A DNA stretch of 64,000 nucleotides from Streptomyces bicolor (GTDB lineage Bacteria; Actinomycetota; Actinomycetes; Streptomycetales; Streptomycetaceae): NCBI RefSeq assembly GCF_000719285.1, contig NZ_JOFS01000028.1:62001-126000 (forward strand). The letters are read 5' to 3'. Below, in pieces: positions 52,045 through 60,776 of this stretch (position 1 is the stretch's first letter; the number at the start of each line of letters is the position of its first letter). A model generated the notes under the pieces. The model was given only the letters and a program-made list of their open reading frames with translations. It did no database searches and had not been told where the DNA came from. The translations under genes were made by a program, and so were the position numbers.

Positions 52045-52809
52045 TCAGCGCTCGTAGGCCGCGGGGTAGACGCCGAACACCGCCCCCTGCGGGTCCCGCA
52101 GCACGGCGATGCGCGGTCCGTCGGGGACGGAGGTGGGCTCCATCAACATGGTGCCGCCCGCCTGCGTGGCGTCCGCCGCCGTGGCGTCGACGTCGGCCAC
52201 CGCGAAGTACGGCAGCCAGTGCGCCGGCACCTCGTGCGGGAACTTGTCGTCCATCGTCACCATGCCGCCGAAGTCTGCGCCGTCGATGCCCCACTGCGTG
52301 TAGTGCTCCGAGGCGTTGACGCTCCAGCCGAACACCGTCGTGTAGAACTCCACGGCCCGCTCGGGCGCCCGGGTCAGCAGCTCCACCCAGCCCAGCGAGC
52401 CGGGCGCGTTGAGCAGCCCCGCGCCCGGGAACGCCCGCGCCTGCCAGAGCTGGAAGGCCGCTCCCGTGGGGTCCACGGCCACCGCGAAACGGCCCACGTC
52501 GAACACGTCCATCGGTCCGACCAGCACCGTGCCGCCCGCCTGGGTCACCTGCGCGGCGGCGGCGTCCGCGTCCGGCACCGCGAACGACACGTTCCAGGCC
52601 ACCGGCTGCTTCTCCTGGTACAGCGGCGTCAGCGCGGCCACCGCCGCGTCCCCGATGTGCGCGATCGTGTAGCCGCCCGCCTCCTGCCGCGGATCGGTCT
52701 CCGCACGCCAGCCGAACAACCCCTCGTAGAACCGCTTGGCAGCCGCCAGATCGCTGGTCCCGAGCTCGGTCCAGCAGGGACCGCCGGTCACCGGCTTGTC
52801 GAGCTTCAT
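52045..52809 (-). CDS. VOC superfamily protein, two glyoxalase-like domains
   Basis: The product is 254 aa with two tandem VOC domains, about 10-120 (CWTELGTSDLAAAKRFYEGLFGW) and 130-254 (GWVELLTRAPERAVEFYTTVFGW), each with a beta-alpha-beta-beta-beta pattern and a DPTGAAFQLWQ or DPQGAVFGVY ending. Streptomyces members are often called glyoxalase/bleomycin-resistance or hydroxylase-type proteins. Only some metal-ligand positions can be judged by eye, so enzymatic activity is open. ATG 52809 has GGAAGGA upstream. Confidence 0.85.
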   Translation of the reverse strand: MKLDKPVTGGPCWTELGTSDLAAAKRFYEGLFGWRAETDPRQEAGGYTIAHIGDAAVAALTPLYQEKQPVAWNVSFAVPDADAAAAQVTQAGGTVLVGPMDVFDVGRFAVAVDPTGAAFQLWQARAFPGAGLLNAPGSLGWVELLTRAPERAVEFYTTVFGWSVNASEHYTQWGIDGADFGGMVTMDDKFPHEVPAHWLPYFAVADVDATAADATQAGGTMLMEPTSVPDGPRIAVLRDPQGAVFGVYPAAYER

Positions 52810-52975
52810 GGCGTTCCTTCCGAAGTCGGATCCCCTCCAGCACGCTAAGCCCCGCCGCCGGTCCCGGGCCATCCGGCGAAACCCGGTGGAGCCCGGCGCC
52901 GCCCGCGCCGTATCCTCGCCCCGTACCGCACCGCATGGCGGCCTCCCGACACCGTTCGCCGACCGGAGGTCCCCC

Positions 52976-53887
52976 ATGCCCGCCCTCGAAGTGCGCCCCT
53001 TCCGCCGCGCCGACCGCGACCAGCTCACCGAACTGATCAACCTGCACGTCGCGACCGTCGTCCCCGGCGTCTCCGTCTCGGTGAACACCGTGCTCAGCGC
53101 TCTGGAGCGACGGCCTGACGAGTTCATCACCGATCCCTGGGTGAGCGAGCGGGTGACGCTCGTCGCCGAGCAGCGCGACCACATCGTGGCCGCCGCCCAT
53201 CTGCTGCGCTACCGGGCGGACGACGAGGTCGGCGCGGCCCACCGCGACGTCGGTGAGATCGGCTGGCTCGTCCACCGCCCGCCGGCCTCCTACTGGCCGG
53301 ACTCCGACCGGGCCGCCGACCTGCTGATGAGCGCCTGCCTCGCCCGGCTGGCCCGCTGGCGCGTACGCGCCCGGTACGCGAGCGGCGACCTCCCCGCCCC
53401 TGCCGTCTACGGCCTGCCCCGCAACTGGCCGCACATCCGCGCACTCTACGAACGCTCGGGTTTCCGGCACGTCGGCGACACCGAGGTGATCCTCTGCGCG
53501 CGGGTGACCGACCTGCCGTCCGCCCAGCCGTGGCCCGGCGTCACCGTCGAGCGCACGCTGGGGGAGTGCGGCACGCGTCTTACGGCGTATGCCGACGGTC
53601 GCGCCCTCGGCTTCATCGAGGTCGACACGGCCCTGTCCCGCCCCGAGCGCCAGACTCGCGGCACCGGTCTCGCCGACATCGGCAACCTGTACACCGACCC
53701 CTCGGCGCACGGCGAGGACCTGGAGCGCCGGCTGCTGGGGGAGGCCGCCGACTGGCTGCGCCTGTGCGGCGTGGACCGCCTCCTCGCCTACGAAGCGGCC
53801 GCCGACGGCACGATGATCGACCGCCTGACCTCGGCCGGCTTCCGCGAGCTGACCCGCACCGACCGAGGCTGGGAACACCGGCCCTAG
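52976..53887 (+). CDS. GNAT-family acetyltransferase
   Basis: The product is 303 aa. Two GNAT-like halves: the first (about 1-160) with a degenerate acetyl-CoA loop and ending in RNWPHIRALYERSGFRHVGDTEVILCA, the second (about 175-303) with DIGNLYTDPSAHGEDLERRLLGEAADWLRL and LTSAGFRELTRTDRGWEHR. The substrate cannot be told. ATG 52976 has GGAGG upstream. Its stop overlaps that of the convergent VOC gene by 4 bases (CTAG). Confidence 0.8.
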   Translation: MPALEVRPFRRADRDQLTELINLHVATVVPGVSVSVNTVLSALERRPDEFITDPWVSERVTLVAEQRDHIVAAAHLLRYRADDEVGAAHRDVGEIGWLVHRPPASYWPDSDRAADLLMSACLARLARWRVRARYASGDLPAPAVYGLPRNWPHIRALYERSGFRHVGDTEVILCARVTDLPSAQPWPGVTVERTLGECGTRLTAYADGRALGFIEVDTALSRPERQTRGTGLADIGNLYTDPSAHGEDLERRLLGEAADWLRLCGVDRLLAYEAAADGTMIDRLTSAGFRELTRTDRGWEHRP

Positions 53888-54276
53888 ATTCCGGGCCGGC
53901 AGCGCAGCGGATGGTCCGCGGGCACCTCCACCAGCACGATCCGCGTGCCGTCCGGGTCGGCGATCCACGTCTCGATCAGGCCCCAGGGTTCCTTCACCGG
54001 CGGCCGCACGATCTCGACGCCCTTGGCGCGCAGCTCGTCGTGCGCCGCCGCCACGTCCTCGACCTGCAGCCACAGCCGCACGGCCGGCGACGGCGGCGCA
54101 TCCGAACGCCCCGACACCTCCAGAAAGCCCCCGCCGAGGAAGTAGACGGTGCCGCGCTCCGGCCCGGTGCCGAACTCGCGGTAGACGGCCAGGCCCAGTT
54201 GCTCGCCGTAGAAGACACGGGAGCGCTCCGGGTCGGTGGGCTGCAGGAGGGTCCGTCCGCTCAGTACGTGCACCAT
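53884..54276 (-). CDS. VOC superfamily protein (glyoxalase-like)
   Basis: The product is 130 aa, a single VOC domain: TLLQPTDPERSRVFYGEQLGL (about 9-29), a middle RLWLQVEDVAAAHDELRAKGV (about 68-88) and the C-terminal TWIADPDGTRIVLVEVPADHP. It may be a dioxygenase/glyoxalase relative or an antibiotic-binding protein. It is convergent with the GNAT gene. The start MVHVLSGRTLL is preferred over upstream codons without ribosome-binding sites. Confidence 0.85.
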   Translation of the reverse strand: MVHVLSGRTLLQPTDPERSRVFYGEQLGLAVYREFGTGPERGTVYFLGGGFLEVSGRSDAPPSPAVRLWLQVEDVAAAHDELRAKGVEIVRPPVKEPWGLIETWIADPDGTRIVLVEVPADHPLRCRPGI

Positions 54277-54288
54277 GCGGCCGGAGCT

Positions 54289-54312
54289 TAGGGCCTGTCT
54301 GACAATTCCCGC
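54289..54312 (+). repeat. Fragment related to the 51184-51266 element
   Basis: TAGGGCCTGTCTGACAATTC matches the terminal part of the element at 51184-51266 (read on the minus strand: TAGGTCCTGTCGTCAAATTC) at 15 of 20 positions. It lies between divergent VOC and GNAT genes. No second end is seen, so it may be a solo end. Confidence 0.4.
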
Positions 54313-54397
54313 CTGCGGCGCGGCGTCAGCCACGCCATGATGGCGCGTTACGCTCAGCGGTGCCCGCCCCGCGCCCGCGACCTGGAGAAGCGCCCCG

Positions 54398-54946
54398 ATG
54401 GAAACCGCCGCCACCCCCGCCTCCGGACTCACCTTCCGCGACGCCACCGACACCGACGTGGACGCGCTGGTCGCGCTGATCGAGTCCGCCTACCGCGGGG
54501 ACGCCAGCAGGGCCGGCTGGACGACGGAGGCGGACATCCTCGAAGGGCAGCGGACCGACCCGGAAAGTGTGCTGGAGGTCATCAAGTCGCCCGACAGCCG
54601 GCTGCTGACGGTCGAGCGGGACGGGCGGGTCGTCGCCTGCTGCCAGCTCGAACACCGCGGCGAGCACGCCTACTTCGGCATGTTCGCGGTCAGCCCCGCA
54701 CTCCAGGGCAGCGGCCTCGGCAAGGTGATCATCGCGGAGGCGGAGCGGCGGGCCCGCGAGACCTGGGGCGTGCGCGAGATGCACATGACCGTGATCTCCG
54801 TACGGAACGACCTCATCGCCTGGTACGAACGGCGCGGCTACCGCCGTACGGGCCGGATGACCCCGTTCCCGTACGGCGACGAGCGCTTCGGCATCCCGCA
54901 GCGCGACGACCTGCAGTTCGAGCTCCTGGTCAAGGAGCTGGTGTGA
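54398..54946 (+). CDS. GNAT-family N-acetyltransferase
   Basis: The product is 182 aa, one complete GNAT domain: LTFRDATDTDVDALVALIESAYRG (about 11-34), the core beta strands with VVACCQLEHRGEHAYFGMFAV (about 78-98), the acetyl-CoA loop ALQGSGLGKVIIAEAERRA (about 101-119), and ISVRNDLIAWYERRGYRRTGR (about 132-152). The substrate is unknown; such stand-alone enzymes modify small molecules or ribosomal proteins. It is convergent with the glycerophosphodiesterase gene. Confidence 0.9.
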   Translation: METAATPASGLTFRDATDTDVDALVALIESAYRGDASRAGWTTEADILEGQRTDPESVLEVIKSPDSRLLTVERDGRVVACCQLEHRGEHAYFGMFAVSPALQGSGLGKVIIAEAERRARETWGVREMHMTVISVRNDLIAWYERRGYRRTGRMTPFPYGDERFGIPQRDDLQFELLVKELV

Positions 54947-54964
54947 CGTCGAGGGGCTGGACGT

Positions 54965-55648
54965 TCACGCGGTGAAGCGGCCGGTGCGCTTGATCTCCGG
55001 GTAGTCCGTGGTCGCGCCGTCCAGTTCCAGGGCCCGTACGAGGCGCAGGTGGTCCTGGGTGTTGACCACCCAGCCGATGATCCTCAGGTCCGCCTTGCGG
55101 GCGTGCTCCACGACCTCCAGGGTGAGGCGGCGGATGTTCAGGCAGACCGTCGCCGCGCCGACCGCGACGGCGCGGTCCACGACGTCCGTGCCGTAGCGGC
55201 TGGCGATCAGCGCGGTTCGTACGCCGGGCACGAGGCGGGCGATCTCGGCGACGGCGTCGTCGTGGAACGAGGAGACCTCGACCCGGGAGACCAGGTCCCG
55301 CCTGGTCATGACCTCGGCGAGCGCCCGTGCCGCCGCGACGTCCTTGATCTCGGCCTGCAGCGGCGACCGCACGGCGTCCAGGACCTCTTCGAAGACCGGC
55401 ACGCGCTCGCCACGGCCCGCGTCCAGGGCGCGCAGCTCGGCGAGGGTCTTGTCGGCGATCGGGCCGGTGCCGTCGGTCGTGCGGTCCACGTCGGTGTCGT
55501 GCATGACGACGAGGGCGCCGTCCTTGCTGAGGTGGAGATCGAGTTCGATGACGTCGAGGCCGGCCTGCTGGGCGGCGACGAAGGAACGGAGGGTGTTCTC
55601 GGGTTCGACACCCATGACTCCGCGGTGACCGATGGTAAGGAAGTTCAA
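54965..55648 (-). CDS. Glycerophosphodiester phosphodiesterase
   Basis: The product is 227 aa. The GDPD TIM barrel starts with TIGHRGVMGVEPENTLRSF (residues 5-23, catalytic His and the Glu/Asn metal ligands) and continues with ELDLHLSKDGALVVMHDTDVDRTTDG (about 35-60), whose Asp and second His complete the active site. It hydrolyses glycerophosphodiesters to sn-glycerol-3-phosphate and an alcohol. There is no signal peptide, so it acts in the cytoplasm. It is monocistronic. Confidence 0.92.
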   Translation of the reverse strand: MNFLTIGHRGVMGVEPENTLRSFVAAQQAGLDVIELDLHLSKDGALVVMHDTDVDRTTDGTGPIADKTLAELRALDAGRGERVPVFEEVLDAVRSPLQAEIKDVAAARALAEVMTRRDLVSRVEVSSFHDDAVAEIARLVPGVRTALIASRYGTDVVDRAVAVGAATVCLNIRRLTLEVVEHARKADLRIIGWVVNTQDHLRLVRALELDGATTDYPEIKRTGRFTA

Positions 55649-56037
55649 GATTCAACTCGCTTCCGTCGACGGCGGCTCGGCACACGCGCAAACCGGAGGG
55701 GAGTGTTCGCGCGGCAGTGCCGCAGCCTAGTGGTCCGGGAGCGTGATGAACCCCACGTGTACACAGGGTTTGCAGTGATCGACATGTCGTACCTGGATCG
55801 CGTGCCTCCGCGCCGTCACCCTGGCGTGGGCGAGTCCCGCGGCGATTGACCGGCCGGTGCGGGCCGACCCCGCGTATGCCCATGCCGTGGCGGAGTATTC
55901 GCCGTCACGGTGTCCAACCGGAAAAAGTTCGGTGACCTTGGAGGTGCGCAGGATAATTTCCCGGGTCTCCTCTTGCTGGGAGAAACCTCGTATGCATACG
56001 GTGTCCTTACGCGAGGTTCTCCTGTGGAGGATGGGAC
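55649..56037 (+). promoter_or_regulatory. Intergenic region with leader hairpin upstream of the DUF6421 operon
   Basis: No gene is seen in these 389 bases. Near the 3' end, GAGAAACCTCG (55980-55990) pairs with CGAGGTTCTC (56012-56021), a 10-bp stem with one bulge just before the ribosome-binding site. A perfect 12-base palindrome CGTATGCATACG (55989-56000) sits in the loop side. Either could regulate the operon; the first may affect translation. Confidence 0.45.
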
Positions 56038-57435
56038 ATGACGGAAATTCTTGTGCAGACGGCTACGGAGGAGCGGATTCCTCCCGCGACCAGGGTGGTC
56101 GAGCACCCGGCGTGGCCGGTGCTCAAGGATGCCGTGGAGCTGATCCGGCCCTGGCAGTCCAAGGACGGCTCGATCGACTTCGAGGCCGACGGCGCACCCG
56201 CCCGCGCGGACGCCGAGGCCGCCGTACGGCGTGTCGTGGAGGCTGTCGAGGAGCTCTCCTCGCTGCTTCCCCACGATGCCGCGTACCACCAGGCCCTGGT
56301 GAAGGACCTGAGCCGGTGGGCCGAGGGCGGCTTCGAGGTGCCCGACTTCCTCGATTCGCTGCTGGCCTTCCAGCCCGCCGCGAACCGCGCGGACGGCCTC
56401 CAGCACCTGGTCGTCTTCCCGATGTACACGCAGAACGGCAACCCCGACCGCAACCTGGAGGCGGTCGTGCTGCGCATGGTCTGGCCGGACTGGCTGGCCG
56501 AACTGGAGCGCACCCGCTACGACAACCCGCTGTTCTGCGGCATCAAGTTCGAGGACTTCACGGCCGGGTACGACACCAACTCCGCCGTGCTCTTCCCTGA
56601 GACGATCGCCGTGCGCGAGGCTCCGGAGCGCTTCAGCTGGGGCGGCATCTTCTGCGACCGCGAGGCCGCCCGCTTCCGCCGCGTCACCGACGCGGCCGTC
56701 GACATCCTGGGGCTCGAGCTGCCCGAGGACATCGCGGCGATGGTCCACGACCAGAAGCGCTGCGAGGAGGCGTTCGTGCTGTGGGACATGGTCCACGACC
56801 GCACCCACAGCCACGGCGACCTGCCGTTCGACCCGTTCATGATCAAGCAGCGCCAGCCGTTCTGGATGTACGGCCTCGAAGAGCTGCGCTGCGACCTAAC
56901 CGCCTTCAAGGAGGCCGTGAAGCTGCAGGCGGACGGCGTCCCGCAGGCCCGTGACGTGCAGTACGCCGTGCTCTTCGACCGCATGTTCCGCTTCCCGGTC
57001 ACCGGCGAGCGCGTCCGCAACTACGACGGCCTCGGCGGCCAGCTGCTCTTCGCCTACCTGCACAAGCACGACGTGCTCCGCTGGACCGACAACAAGCTGC
57101 ACATCGACTGGGACCGTGCCCCGCAGGTCACCAACCAGCTGTGCGCCGAGATCGAGAAGCTGTACCGCGACGGCATCGACCGCCCCAAGCTCGTCCACTG
57201 GTTCGCCGGCTACGAGCTCGTCTCCACCTACCTCCCTCCGCACCCGGGCTCCCGCTGGGCCAAGGGCCCGGACGCCCTGGACCTGACCCAGCCGCCGCGC
57301 AAGCTCGTCGATGACGTGCTTCCGGACGAGTTTCCGCTGAGCATGTTCTATGAGGCCCTGTCCAAGAAGCTCAAGAACGTGATCGCCTCGACCAGGGGCA
57401 TCACGGCGGACAGCGCCGAGCGAGTCGCCGCGTGA
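56038..57435 (+). CDS. DUF6421 family protein
   Basis: The product is 465 aa, soluble and conserved in actinobacteria. Marks include EHPAWPVLKDAVELIRPWQS (about 22-41), HLVVFPMYTQNGNPDRNLEAVVLRM (about 122-147), MVHDRTHSHGDLPFDPFMIKQRQPFWMYG (about 249-277) with His/Asp residues suggestive of metal or catalysis, and LVHWFAGYELVSTYLPPHPGS. No function is established. The first gene of an operon with an SDR and a threonine aldolase: its stop overlaps a GTG that could start the SDR frame. A role linked to the amino-acid or aldehyde chemistry of those enzymes is guesswork. Confidence 0.85.
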   Translation: MTEILVQTATEERIPPATRVVEHPAWPVLKDAVELIRPWQSKDGSIDFEADGAPARADAEAAVRRVVEAVEELSSLLPHDAAYHQALVKDLSRWAEGGFEVPDFLDSLLAFQPAANRADGLQHLVVFPMYTQNGNPDRNLEAVVLRMVWPDWLAELERTRYDNPLFCGIKFEDFTAGYDTNSAVLFPETIAVREAPERFSWGGIFCDREAARFRRVTDAAVDILGLELPEDIAAMVHDQKRCEEAFVLWDMVHDRTHSHGDLPFDPFMIKQRQPFWMYGLEELRCDLTAFKEAVKLQADGVPQARDVQYAVLFDRMFRFPVTGERVRNYDGLGGQLLFAYLHKHDVLRWTDNKLHIDWDRAPQVTNQLCAEIEKLYRDGIDRPKLVHWFAGYELVSTYLPPHPGSRWAKGPDALDLTQPPRKLVDDVLPDEFPLSMFYEALSKKLKNVIASTRGITADSAERVAA

Positions 57436-57476
57436 GCGACCGCGATACCGGCAACACGGCTCAGGAGGCGAGGAAC

Positions 57477-58226
57477 ATGGCGGGGAACGGCGCTCTCAGC
57501 GGTGCGGTGATCGCGGTGGCCGGTGCGGGGGGACCCGCCGGACGGGCGGCCATCCTGCGGCTTGCCGAGGCCGGCGCGACCGTCGTCGCGTCCGACAACG
57601 ATCCCGAGCGGCTCTCGGAGGCCGTGGACGCGGCCCGCTACGCGCACGGCGGCGCCACGGTCGTCGGTGACACGGTGGATCTGCTGGACCTGCAGTCCAC
57701 CCGCGACTGGGCCGACCACATCGAGAAGGACTTCGGCCGCGTCGACGGCCTGGTCCATCTCGTGGGCGGCTGGCGCGGCAGCGAGACCTTCATCAAGACC
57801 AGCCTCGACGACTGGGACTTCCTGGAGCTGCTGCTCATCCGCACCGTGCAGCACACCTCGCTCGCCTTCTTCGAAGCCCTCCAGCGCAGCGAGCGCGGCC
57901 GGTATGTGCTGATCAGCGCCGCCGGCGCCACCAAGCCGAGCGCGGGCAACGCCTCGTACGCGGCCGCCAAGGCCGCCGCCGAGGCCTGGACGCTCGCCCT
58001 GGCCGACGCCTTCCGCAAGGCCGGGGGTGCCGAGGGTCCGACATCCGCGGCTGCCATCCTGGTGGTGAAGGCGCTGGTGCACGACGCGATGCGCGCCGAG
58101 CGACCCAACGCGAAGTTCGCGGGCTTCACGGACGTCAAGGACCTGGCCGACGCCGTCGTCGGCGTCTGGGACAAGCCCGCCGCCGAAGTGAACGGAAACC
58201 GCCTGTGGCTGACCGAGAAGCCGTGA
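57477..58226 (+). CDS. Short-chain dehydrogenase/reductase
   Basis: The product is 249 aa. The Rossmann start VIAVAGAGGPAGRAAILRLA (about 11-30) has the Gly pattern of cofactor binding in altered form (GAGGPAGRA), and SYAAAKAAAEAW (about 159-170) gives the catalytic Tyr and Lys. The substrate is unknown. ATG 57477 has GGAGG upstream with 10-base spacing; GTG 57432 in the same frame overlaps the DUF6421 stop (GTGA) and would add 15 residues. It overlaps the start of the aldolase gene by 4 bases. Confidence 0.85.
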   Translation: MAGNGALSGAVIAVAGAGGPAGRAAILRLAEAGATVVASDNDPERLSEAVDAARYAHGGATVVGDTVDLLDLQSTRDWADHIEKDFGRVDGLVHLVGGWRGSETFIKTSLDDWDFLELLLIRTVQHTSLAFFEALQRSERGRYVLISAAGATKPSAGNASYAAAKAAAEAWTLALADAFRKAGGAEGPTSAAAILVVKALVHDAMRAERPNAKFAGFTDVKDLADAVVGVWDKPAAEVNGNRLWLTEKP

Positions 58227-59293
58227 ACCCTCCGAAGACCGACGCCCGGCGTCATCACGACCCGGACGTCCGCGGCTTCGCCAGTGACAACTACGCCGGC
58301 GCCCACCCGGAGGTGCTCGCCGCCCTGGCCCTGGCCAACGGCGGGCACCAGGTCGCCTACGGCGAGGACGCGTACACCGAGAACCTCCAGCGGATCATCC
58401 GCAGCCACTTCGGCGCCACGGCGGAGGCGTTCCCGGTCTTCAACGGCACCGGCGCCAACGTCGTCGCGCTCCAGGCGGTCACCGATCGCTGGGGTGCGGT
58501 GATCTGCGCCGAGAGCGCCCACATCAACGTCGACGAGGGCGGCGCGCCCGAGCGCATGGGCGGCCTGAAGCTGCTCGCGGTGCCCACCCCCGACGGCAAG
58601 CTCACCCCCGATCTGATCGACAAGCAAGCCTGGGGCTGGGAGGACGAGCACCGCGCGATGCCGCAGGTCGTCTCGATCACCCAGAGCACCGAACTCGGCA
58701 CCCTCTACACGCCGGACGAGATCCGCGCGATCTGCGACCACGCCCACGCGCACGGCATGAAAGTGCACCTGGACGGCTCCCGCATAGCGAACGCGGCCGC
58801 TTCCCTGAACGTCCCGATGCGGACCTTCACCGACGCGGTCGGCGTCGACATCCTCTCCCTCGGCGGCACCAAGAACGGCGCCCTGTTCGGCGAGGCGGTC
58901 GTCGTCCTCAACCAGGACGCCGTCAGCCACATGAAGCATCTGCGCAAGCTGTCCATGCAGCTCGCCTCCAAGATGCGCTTCGTGTCGGTGCAGTTGGAGG
59001 CCCTGCTCGCCAAGGACCTGTGGCTGCGCAACGCTCGGCACGCCAACGAGATGGCCCAGCGGCTCGCGGAGGGCGTACGCGCCGTCCACGGCGTGGAGAT
59101 CCTCTACCCGGTGCAGGCCAACGGCGTCTTCGCCAAGCTCCCGCACGACGTGAGCGAGCGCCTGCAGAAGAGGTTCCGCTTCTACTTCTGGGACGAGGCT
59201 GCGGGTGTCGTCCGCTGGATGTGCGCGTTCGACACGACCGAGGAGGACGTGGACGCGTTCGTGGCGGCGCTGAAGGAGGAGATGGCGCGCTAG
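58223..59293 (+). CDS. Low-specificity L-threonine aldolase family protein
   Basis: The product is 356 aa. A PLP enzyme of the beta-eliminating lyase fold that cleaves L-threonine to glycine and acetaldehyde. DNYAGAHPEVL at the N-terminus, AYGEDAYTENLQRIIRSHFG (about 45-64), the His stack ESAHIN (about 97-102), LDGSRIANAAA (about 183-193) and the PLP lysine in SLGGTKNGALFGE (K217). GTG 58223 overlaps the SDR stop (GTGA), indicating coupled translation; GTG 58205 is an alternative. Last gene of the DUF6421 operon. Confidence 0.88.
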   Translation: MNPPKTDARRHHDPDVRGFASDNYAGAHPEVLAALALANGGHQVAYGEDAYTENLQRIIRSHFGATAEAFPVFNGTGANVVALQAVTDRWGAVICAESAHINVDEGGAPERMGGLKLLAVPTPDGKLTPDLIDKQAWGWEDEHRAMPQVVSITQSTELGTLYTPDEIRAICDHAHAHGMKVHLDGSRIANAAASLNVPMRTFTDAVGVDILSLGGTKNGALFGEAVVVLNQDAVSHMKHLRKLSMQLASKMRFVSVQLEALLAKDLWLRNARHANEMAQRLAEGVRAVHGVEILYPVQANGVFAKLPHDVSERLQKRFRFYFWDEAAGVVRWMCAFDTTEEDVDAFVAALKEEMAR

Positions 59294-59425
59294 CGGGAGG
59301 CGGGGAGGCGGCGCTCAGGGAGGCTACGGCGCGGGCGGGACGGGCGTGCGGGAATCACGACGGCTTCCGAGGCGTTCGGCCGACAGCCACTCCCACGCCC
59401 CCGCTCGGCCGAGGAGGCCTCGCCC

Positions 59426-60112
59426 ATGCCGCAGCCGGACATCGACGCCGTGGTCCTCGACGTGCTCGGCACCCTCGTCGACGAACCCGCCGGCCTGCGC
59501 GCCGGCATCCGGGAACTCGGCCCGTCCTTCGACGACTCCACCGTCGAAGGACTTCTGGTGCGGTGGCAGCAGCACATCGAGCGCGAGCAGCGTCGCATCC
59601 TCGACGGCAGCCGTGCCTACGTCACCAGCGACGTTCTCGACCAGGAGGCCGCCCGGCTCGTCGCCGACGCCGCCGGGGCCGGTGACCCCGCCGCCGTGGC
59701 GGCGCTGGCCCTCTCGGGCCGCCGGCTCCCGCCCTGGCCCGACAGTGTGGCGGGGCTCGCCCGACTCGCCGAGCGGTACCCGGTGATAGGGCTCTCCAAC
59801 GCGAGCCGGACCGCCCTGCTCGGGCTCAACGCAAACGCCGGACTGCGCTGGCACCAGGCCCTGTCCGCCGAGGACGCGCGGGCCTACAAGCCGGATTCAG
59901 CGGTCTACCAGTTGGCCGTCACCGTATCCGGACGCCCGCCGGAGCGGTTGCTGATGGTCGCCGCGCACGCCTGGGACCTGCGCGGCGCGCAGCGCCTCGG
60001 TCTGCGGACCGCTTACGTCGACCGCCCCGTCGGCGACCCGCCCGCCCCCGAGGACCGGTTCGACCTGCACGCCCGCGGTCTGTCCGATCCAGCCGATCGA
60101 TTGGCTGCATAG
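59426..60112 (+). CDS. Haloacid-dehalogenase-type HAD hydrolase
   Basis: The product is 228 aa. Motif I LDVLGTLVDEPAG (about 10-22) follows the D-x-x-G-T pattern of type II haloacid dehalogenases, where the first Asp is the nucleophile and the phosphatase Asp is absent. GLSNASRTAL (motif II), ARAYKPDSAVYQLA (motif III, Lys) and MVAAHAWDLRGAQRLGLRTAYVDR (motif IV) also match that group. It probably releases halide from 2-haloacids or acts on a related substrate. It stands alone with a GAGGAGG site. Confidence 0.85.
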   Translation: MPQPDIDAVVLDVLGTLVDEPAGLRAGIRELGPSFDDSTVEGLLVRWQQHIEREQRRILDGSRAYVTSDVLDQEAARLVADAAGAGDPAAVAALALSGRRLPPWPDSVAGLARLAERYPVIGLSNASRTALLGLNANAGLRWHQALSAEDARAYKPDSAVYQLAVTVSGRPPERLLMVAAHAWDLRGAQRLGLRTAYVDRPVGDPPAPEDRFDLHARGLSDPADRLAA

Positions 60113-60135
60113 GTATGCGGCTGGACGAAAAACAA

Positions 60136-60165
60136 TTGACGCTCGGCTGATCGGATTTCTACGCT
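60136..60165 (+). promoter_or_regulatory. Vegetative-type promoter of the transglutaminase gene
   Basis: TTGACG (60136-60141) and TACGCT (60160-60165) with an 18-base spacer. The start codon ATG 60174 is 9 bases beyond the -10, so the transcript is probably leaderless; no ribosome-binding site is present. Confidence 0.7.
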
Positions 60166-60173
60166 TTGCCAGT

Positions 60174-60767
60174 ATGGAGCTGACCCAGAACAACCCTGAC
60201 CTCTCTGCGTACTTGGCTGCGGACGAGGTCATCGATCACGGCCATCCCGTGGTGCGTGAGGCATCGGCGCGCCTCGCCGCGCAGGCCGTCGACTCGTATG
60301 CCTATGCGCGACTGGCGTTCGAGTTCGTACGTGACACCATCCCGCACTCGCAGGACTCGGGCGATCCGCGCGTCACCTGGCGCGCCTCCGACGTTCTGGA
60401 GCAGGGCACCGGCATCTGCTACGCCAAGTCCCACGCGCTGGCTGCGCTGTTGCGTGCCGAGGACATCCCGACGGGGCTGTGCTACCAGCGGCTGGCGGGC
60501 GACGACGGCGCCGGCCATGTCGTGCACGGCCTGGTCGCCGTACGGTTCAACGGGGCCTGGCATCGCCAGGATCCGCGCGGGAACAAGCCGGGCGTGGATG
60601 CCCAGTTCTCCCTCGGTGGCGAGCGGCTGGCGTTCGTGGCCGATCCGGAGTCCAGTGAGCTGGACTATCCAGTCCTGTACGCTGAACCTCACCCAGTCGT
60701 CCTGAGCGCCCTCAAAGCCGCCCCGGACCGGCCCCACCTGTGGAAGACGCTCCCCACCGCACTCTGA
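60174..60767 (+). CDS. Transglutaminase-like cysteine protease-fold protein
   Basis: The product is 197 aa, a transglutaminase-core domain: ASDVLEQGTGICYAKSHALAALLRA (about 71-95) with the nucleophile C82, VVHGLVAV with the His (H118), and HRQDPRGN with the Asp (D133). It could be a peptidase, amidase or deamidase; no signal peptide, so it acts inside the cell. It is followed by the B3/B4 gene 9 bases downstream on the same message. Transcribed from a promoter with a leaderless start. Confidence 0.85.
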   Translation: MELTQNNPDLSAYLAADEVIDHGHPVVREASARLAAQAVDSYAYARLAFEFVRDTIPHSQDSGDPRVTWRASDVLEQGTGICYAKSHALAALLRAEDIPTGLCYQRLAGDDGAGHVVHGLVAVRFNGAWHRQDPRGNKPGVDAQFSLGGERLAFVADPESSELDYPVLYAEPHPVVLSALKAAPDRPHLWKTLPTAL

Positions 60768-60776
60768 GGCGAGGCG

